A DNA stretch of 64,000 nucleotides from Hymenopus coronatus (taxonomy: Eukaryota > Arthropoda > Insecta > Mantodea > Hymenopodidae). A program made the translations under genes and the position numbers. This document shows, in pieces, positions 58,680-64,000 of the stretch. The DNA is taken from positions 89,517,827 to 89,581,826 of the forward strand of contig CM060892.1 of assembly GCA_030762935.1 (NCBI GenBank). Reading direction: 5' to 3'. The notes under the pieces were generated by a model. The model had not been told where the DNA came from. It saw nothing but the letters and a program-made list of their open reading frames with translations, and made no database searches. Position 1 is the stretch's first letter, and every line of letters begins with the position of its first letter.

Positions 58680-59740
58680 GGATGTGTTCCATTTATATAA
58701 GTGCCTCTAGCTGGTCCACATACAAACTGTTCTTACAAATGATTATTCTTTTATCTACTTCATGCTAATCGATTTAAATATCAGCATAAATGGTCTTGTT
58801 ATTTGCTTCCTTGTTAATAGAGCGGAAATAGACTACACTAGGCAAAAGCGATAGTCAAATCTTTTAAAAGCTAGCCGTAATATGAAACAATTGAAGTTGG
58901 GTTCACTTTGTATGGCGTGCAATAGCGGAAGATGTGCCCGCTTGATTATTGTGGTGGTAACGTGTTGGCCTCGCATTCAAAATGTCACGAGTTCGAATCT
59001 CACTTAGGGTGAGTTACTCGGATAAAGTTCTTTCGGGGTTTTCCCTTATCCTGAGAAGACGAATGTCGAGCAACTTTGAGCTCCATGGACCCCTTAGATC
59101 ATTTGAGCATCATTTTAACAATTTCTTCATCGTCCGATATGACCAACCAAGTTAAAGAACGTTAAACTGCTACAAAAAAGCAGCACAAGAGATAAAACGA
59201 AGTTTCGAGAAATGTTACGTAGCTTAAAATTGAAACCTTAACAAAAAATAATCTCAGAAACTGTCAACTCTACATAAAAAGTATGCGACAAATTAGTATT
59301 TTAACAAGATCTATATTTTTATGTGGTAAGTTTTTGTGTATCTCTTACAGTTTAATAGTTACTCAAAATTAAGCAAAATTCATCCAGAGTAACATGGTTT
59401 TCAGAAGCTATTCCCAAAAAGTTAAAATTAATTTTACAAAAATTTCAAAAACGTTTCCATATAAAGGATGATTTGGAGAGAAAGATTTTCTTGAAAATCT
59501 TCTTGTAGTATCCCTGGAAGATGCTAAACATAAATACCAAACTTGGTATTTATTTTTTAATTATGCTGTTCACAGACAGACAAATACGGACCTTTTTTTC
59601 TAAAAATCCCTTTCTTTGGACTCAGTAGACCTCAAAACATATGTTTCCGGTGAATTATCGACATCAATTTTCTTAGTGGAATACAATACTTTCTCTAGCT
59701 ACTATGTGCAGTGATGGAACGTATGTGCTAAAGAAAGTAT
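58680..59740 (-). repeat. HPE copy, orientation B, interrupted by a SINE
   Basis: It starts ATCGGATGTGTTCCATTTAT and ends GTGCTAAAGAAAGTATAAAC. The order is normal on both sides of the SINE-V at 58932-59188. Confidence 0.8.
58932..59188 (+). repeat. SINE-V copy nested in HPE
   Basis: Head TGCCCGCTTGATTATTGTGG, TTGGCCTCGCATTCAAAATG, B box GAGTTCGAATCTC, body TTTCGGGGTTTTCCCTTATC, ending GTTAAACTGCTACAAAAAAG. It is one of the most complete copies. HPE sequence continues directly on both sides, so the SINE is younger than this HPE. Confidence 0.85.
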
Positions 59741-60486
59741 AAACATAAAACCTCAGGATAAAAACAGCATATTCATGAAAGTATACAGTGGCTATTGTTG
59801 AGTCACAAAGTAAACCTAACAGATTGTAGCGAAGTGTTTCGTGAGCTCCGATTGAAGGAATTGAACATTTATAAACATACATATGAGTTTCGGGGTAGAG
59901 TTCGTAAACATCAGAAATGGGAATTAAAAAATTATGATGTGGAAACAACGACCACAACATCAGTGTATGTGTAATATATTCCATAATTCCTTATAGTATA
60001 GGAACAGGTAAGTACATTTTATGAAATGTTCTACGCACTGAACACGTTGTCAGGGCAACATATTTTATATTATTAGTAACCTTTCAAATTGTGTTCTATT
60101 TTTAGTGTCATACCATATACAGCCTTAACGCTTTAATGAAAAGCTCTTCCTTCTGTAAGCCAGTATTAATTTATATTAGAGAAGCTGCGTTTTAAATTGT
60201 GAAGCATAAAACGAAAACTTCGAAGGATCTCTGGATCAGATAAGGAAAGAGATGACGTTTTTCGTAAGTTGCGGTGGTTCTGAAGCCCTTCATGAATGAA
60301 TATCCGTCAATGTTTGACAAAAGCGAGATTAGCTTTTGCTTTACCACTTCTGTGGCCGCTGTAGTTGGTACTTTATAAATTGTACGTGTTAATTCACCGC
60401 TCAGGTCGAGTGCATTTTCAAATTTTATGTTTCTAGATGTGAATATTTTGAATACTATTCAATTTTTTTACAAATTTCAGTTTTTA
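59741..60486. other. unassigned sequence
   Basis: The 103-codon minus frame starting at 59984 runs into the HPE hairpin and has no known motif. Confidence 0.45.
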
Positions 60487-60598
60487 TTTTCTCTACACGT
60501 ACTAAGTGCATTGTATAGAGAAAGTATTGCATTCCACTCAAAAATTCAGTACCGAGATTTCACCGGAAATATATGTTTTACGGTCACCTGTATCCAAA
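60487..60598 (+). repeat. HPE head, orientation A, part 1 of a split copy
   Basis: It runs from the hairpin TTTCTCTACACGTACTAAGT to CACCTGTATCCAAAAAA. The continuation of this copy is at 61620, beyond an inserted HPE. Confidence 0.8.
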
Positions 60599-61619
60599 AA
60601 ATCTGATGTGTTCAATTTACACGACTTTCTCTACATCTCTAACAAATTATTGTTAAGAAGCTTAAGCTTCTATTTACTTCATAGTAATCGAGAGAAAAAA
60701 TTAGCAGAAATAGTCTTATTACTTGCTTCCTTGTAAGTAGAAGTGAAATTAGGGCGTGCCATAGATTAAAGTGATAGTCAAAAGCTATGTGACTGAAGTT
60801 CCTTAGTTAAGTGACAAGAGTTAAATTCCTGTATGAGAAAAGTATGTTTTTTTAAAGCTGAATCTCATAACAAGGAATATCTAAAAACTGATCAACTCCA
60901 AAAAATGTATATGACAATGTGTGTTTTATTGGGATCTACATTTTTTGTGTGGCAAGTTTTTGTCCATCTCTTACGGTTTACCAGTTATGCAATATTCAAT
61001 AAAAATCATCCAGAATAAGGATGCCTTTAGAAGTTATTCCTAGAAAATTCAATGAATACATGATATTTGGCATGTAAATATTTGAAATATAGGAGATTTT
61101 AATCAAAATCGTTACTCATTTTTGAGAAAGTAAAAATGTTCAAACATTTTTCCATATAAAGGATAGTTTGGGGTGGGGGGATTTTCTTGTAAATCTTCGT
61201 GTCGCATCCTTAGAAGATACCAAAATTAAATACCAAGTTTAGTATTGGCATTTAAATATAGTAAATATAAGAGATTTTAGTCAAAATCTCTAGGGCCATT
61301 TTTGAGAAAATAAAAATTTTCGATTTTTTTGCATATAAAGTGTAGTTTGGGGTGGAAGAATTTTCATGAAGATCTTCGTGTCGCATTCTTGGAAAACACC
61401 AAACTTAAATACCAAGTTTGGTATTTAATGGTCTTTTCGTCTTTGAGCTATGCTGTGCACACACACATGCACACACGCGGCCCTTTCTCCAAAAATGCCT
61501 TAATTGGATTCAGGGGGACCCCAAACATGTATTTCCGATGAAATCTCAGTATCGAATTTTTGGATGGAATACAATACCTTTCCTATACACTATGTACATA
61601 GTACGTGTAGAGAAAGTAA
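60599..61619 (-). repeat. HPE copy, orientation B, inserted into another HPE
   Basis: It runs from TCTGATGTGTTCAATTTACA to AGTACGTGTAGAGAAAGTAA. A block of about 170 bp (ATATAGGAGATTTTAATCAA at 61080 and ATATAAGAGATTTTAGTCAA at 61265) is duplicated. It splits the orientation-A copy within the A-run of CCAAAAAA, which shows the exact termini of the family. Confidence 0.85.
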
Positions 61620-61644
61620 AACGTATTTTCATAAAATGGTCCGC

Positions 61645-61683
<39 letters not shown>

Positions 61684-62010
61684 CACAGATAAATTGGTAA
61701 AATACCTTGGTTTAGTATCGTCCAAGAATGTGGCACGAAGACTGAGAAAAAGCCATTGTCCCCTTACATAGAAAAATGCTCGAAAATGGCTGAGTTAGAT
61801 TAAAATTTCTGTATATTAAAGATATTTACATAGCAAATAAAATCTATATCTTGAATTTTCTGGAAAAAATGAATTTTGCTGAATTTGGCATAAGCGGTAA
61901 ACCATAAGAGACAAGAGACTTACTGCAGCAAAGTGTAGGTCTTGATAAAACACTAATTTTATGCGATATAGATTTGACCTTCGCTTTAGTCTATGATACT
62001 CCCTTACGTG
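61620..62010 (+). repeat. HPE orientation A, part 2 of the split copy, 3'-truncated
   Basis: It resumes with CGTATTTTCATAAAATGGTC, the block that follows the A-run in intact copies. It carries a (GT)n run at about 61648-61680, then the usual internal order up to about 62010. Confidence 0.75.
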
Positions 62011-62034
62011 TGAATTTATACACACACACAAGCC

Positions 62035-62100
62035 TTAAGGGATTCGAACCTAACCTCGCGCTAAATTTGAAAATTACTGGATCCAGTGGTTTCGCCTACA
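62035..62100 (-). repeat. tRNA-like B-box remnant
   Basis: Minus strand contains AGGTTCGAATCCC, a strong B box, after GGCGAAACCACTGGATCCAG. No clear A box. Confidence 0.3.
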
Positions 62101-63552
62101 GAAAAAGATAAAAAGATATAAAAAACTCACAGAAACAAACTCCTCCACCAACTACTATACTCGCACTAACCGGTGAATTATTCCTACGGGTTCTCACGAC
62201 GCGGTAATCCTGCCAAAAGCGACATATCACGTTCTTGCATACCTATAGTTAGAGTATTTCACTAACAACAAAACCAAGCTTTCTCTTTATAAATCCAATA
62301 TTTCAGCGTATATCTACACATTAAAAAAGCATTTATTATTCATATAATACTCGTTTATGTATAATTATTTGGTTAATATGCGCCATATACGCAAAATAAA
62401 AAACGTTCCGGCATGCACACAAACTCGTCTTTAATTAAAAATAAGCTTTTCCGACAAGTAAAATCTTTGAAATCATCATCAGAAATACACAGTTAATCAT
62501 ACTTATTTTTATTAGATTCTTAGAGCGGCCAAAGTTCTGCATAATAACCAAAGGTTCAGCTTTGTTGGCAACTGTTTCCATTTCTTGCAGTAAGGCTTGT
62601 GGCAATTTTGGGGACATTGGGAGGTTTGCAGATCGGTGCATTACGTATTCCTTTTAAGGAGGATCGTATTTTCTATAGTTAAAGATTCTAATTCACCATG
62701 GTTTAATTCACTGTGTAACAGCTTTAAATTAATTCTAAGCTTTTGTCCATTTAGTTCTGCAATTCTGGTCTATCATGGTTGAAGGTTTCTGAAATAGAAT
62801 TCGTTACATTTAATTCTATAAAATACTTACTCGAGTTCAAGGAGCTGGCCCACTGCTGGATTCTGTTCATCAGTTTCATTTTTCTAGCTGGTCATCACTT
62901 CCATACTGCCCCATTCACTAAATGGTCACTGCACTAAACGGTTTGGCAACTGACCGCTGGTATATGCTGCATGATGCCGTAAATGTTTGGCATCACAGGT
63001 GGCTAGCTGCAATCGGTATAGCCAACCGCAGCGGACTCAACATATCTACTGCAAGAATTCTCAACTTTGGGGCTTAATTTACCACGCAGCGAATGAATAC
63101 CAGCTACTTTTGGGCTCAAATTACCGGCTAACCAGCTGTTTTATAAAAATGCAGTTTTAACACCTTAGACCTATATTATGCAATATTATCTTTGTGGGAG
63201 AAACAGCTACCTAGGTAGACTGGCTAAAACATCTTAAGAAAATACCCAGTTATCGTGGCGTAAAATCTCTTCATAAAATGCGAATTTAATCAATATGGAT
63301 TAAATACTGTGGAAGAATATAAGATTTGAATCAATAATTAAACCAATAGTCACTGAAATTTTACGAACTTTCTTCATCTGATCAAAAGCAATAATTGTTA
63401 TACTACTACTGCTTATATGTTAAATTAATTGGACCAATTCCTTCTCCATAATCTTTAAATCGTGGTTAATACTAAACTAGTAAAAGTATATAAATGGTTC
63501 TTACTAACCTTTTACTTCGTTTTGTGGTTGTAAAATGTTGCGTATTTCATTT
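62101..63552. other. unassigned sequence
   Basis: No HPE, SINE or transposase recognised. Short frames at 62435-62782 on both strands lack motifs. Confidence 0.45.
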
Positions 63553-64000
63553 TTACTTTCTCTACTCAGTATTATGTTAGTATATAGTAGATAGAGAAAA
63601 TATTTTATTTCAGTCAAAAATGCAATACCAATACAGCTAAAATACATGTTTTGAAGACCCCTAAAACAAAAAGTTATTACTTTAAAAAAGAAAGGTCCGT
63701 GTGTCTGTATGTGTAGGGGAGACAATTGATAAACGAAAACTCTGCTAAATGCTAAACATGGAATTTAAACTATTTTCAAAAGCTCCCACCCCAAGCTACC
63801 CATCGCATGGGAAAATTTCGGAACATTTTGTTTTACTCAAAACATGCTCTAAAGATTTTGATTAAAATTCCGTATTTTAAGTATATTTACATGACAAATA
63901 AAACATGTCTTAAACTCTCTGGGAATAGCCTCTAAAAACCGCTTATCTAATGGTGGATGAATTTTGCGTAACTGTAAATCTTAAGAGATAGACAAAAATG
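63553..64000 (+). repeat. HPE copy, orientation A, cut by the window end
   Basis: It starts TTTTTACTTTCTCTACTCAG with a diverged palindrome and continues through AAGGTCCGTGTGTCTGTATG and TCTCTGGGAATAGCCTCTAA to the last base, so it probably continues beyond the window. Confidence 0.8.

Noticed and set aside
23757..63720. CRISPR array or prokaryotic operon structure
   Set aside because: Repeats are dispersed and long, in both orientations, with no regular spacers. tRNA-derived SINEs, mariner and LINE relics show animal nuclear DNA.
1309..64000. HPE as an ordinary Helitron
   Set aside because: One end begins TC and both ends have hairpins, but no CTRR terminus is seen, and insertions lie in A/T runs rather than showing a clear AT dinucleotide site. 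I leave the class open.

Overview
The window looks like animal nuclear DNA, most likely from an arthropod. It is AT-rich and dominated by decayed mobile elements typical of arthropods: mariner and other Tc1/mariner transposases of several lineages (one with an N-terminus of the DUF4817 type), an R1-type LINE, other LINE pieces, a Gypsy-type gag and several tRNA-derived SINE families. I found no intact host protein-coding gene, no rRNA and no convincing functional tRNA. Nearly all open frames are short and lie inside repeats, so I treat them as chance. The species cannot be named from this sequence.

The dominant component is a non-coding repeat I call the hairpin-ended element (HPE). It is about 0.86 kb when complete, and I count about 31 whole or partial copies covering roughly 19 kb. 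In one orientation (A, annotated +) it starts with a palindrome of about 40 bp (ACTTTCTCTACACGTACTAT and its complement) and ends in AACACATCAGA. It is flanked by T-runs and has no open reading frame. Copies lie at 1.3-4.0, 5.3-6.1, 11.9-14.7, 16.3-16.6, 18.4-19.1, 20.7-26.3, 29.6-30.2, 34.1-34.9, 39.9-42.3, 50.9-51.2, 54.3-59.7, 60.5-62.0 and 63.5-64.0 kb. They are nested, tandem, rearranged and internally duplicated.

Layout: 0-9 kb, HPE copies, a LINE RNase H relic and unassigned DNA. 9.3-11.1 kb, a fold-back mariner derivative next to a deleted DUF4817-type transposon. 11.9-19.5 kb, HPE copies, three more mariner remnants, two SINE-B copies and a LINE reverse-transcriptase relic split by a SINE. 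20.7-27.7 kb, HPE and SINE-V copies and a nearly full-length dead mariner. 28-43 kb, SINEs of several families, R1-type LINE remains beside a (GGT)n tract, a second copy of the 26-kb mariner type and a second DUF4817-type fragment. 43.9-46.7 kb, a more GC-rich block holding a broken Gypsy-type gag on the minus strand and a possible LTR/leader. 47-54 kb, SINEs, including a tRNA-like unit inside a perfect 28-bp inverted repeat. 54-64 kb, a dense cluster of HPE copies.

These elements do not form a pathway. Together they record successive insertions: SINE into HPE, HPE into HPE, SINE into LINE, and mariner beside HPE. The HPE family is the best candidate for something undescribed, because its termini can be read from one copy inserted into another and do not match the usual rules for Helitrons, TIR transposons or SINEs.
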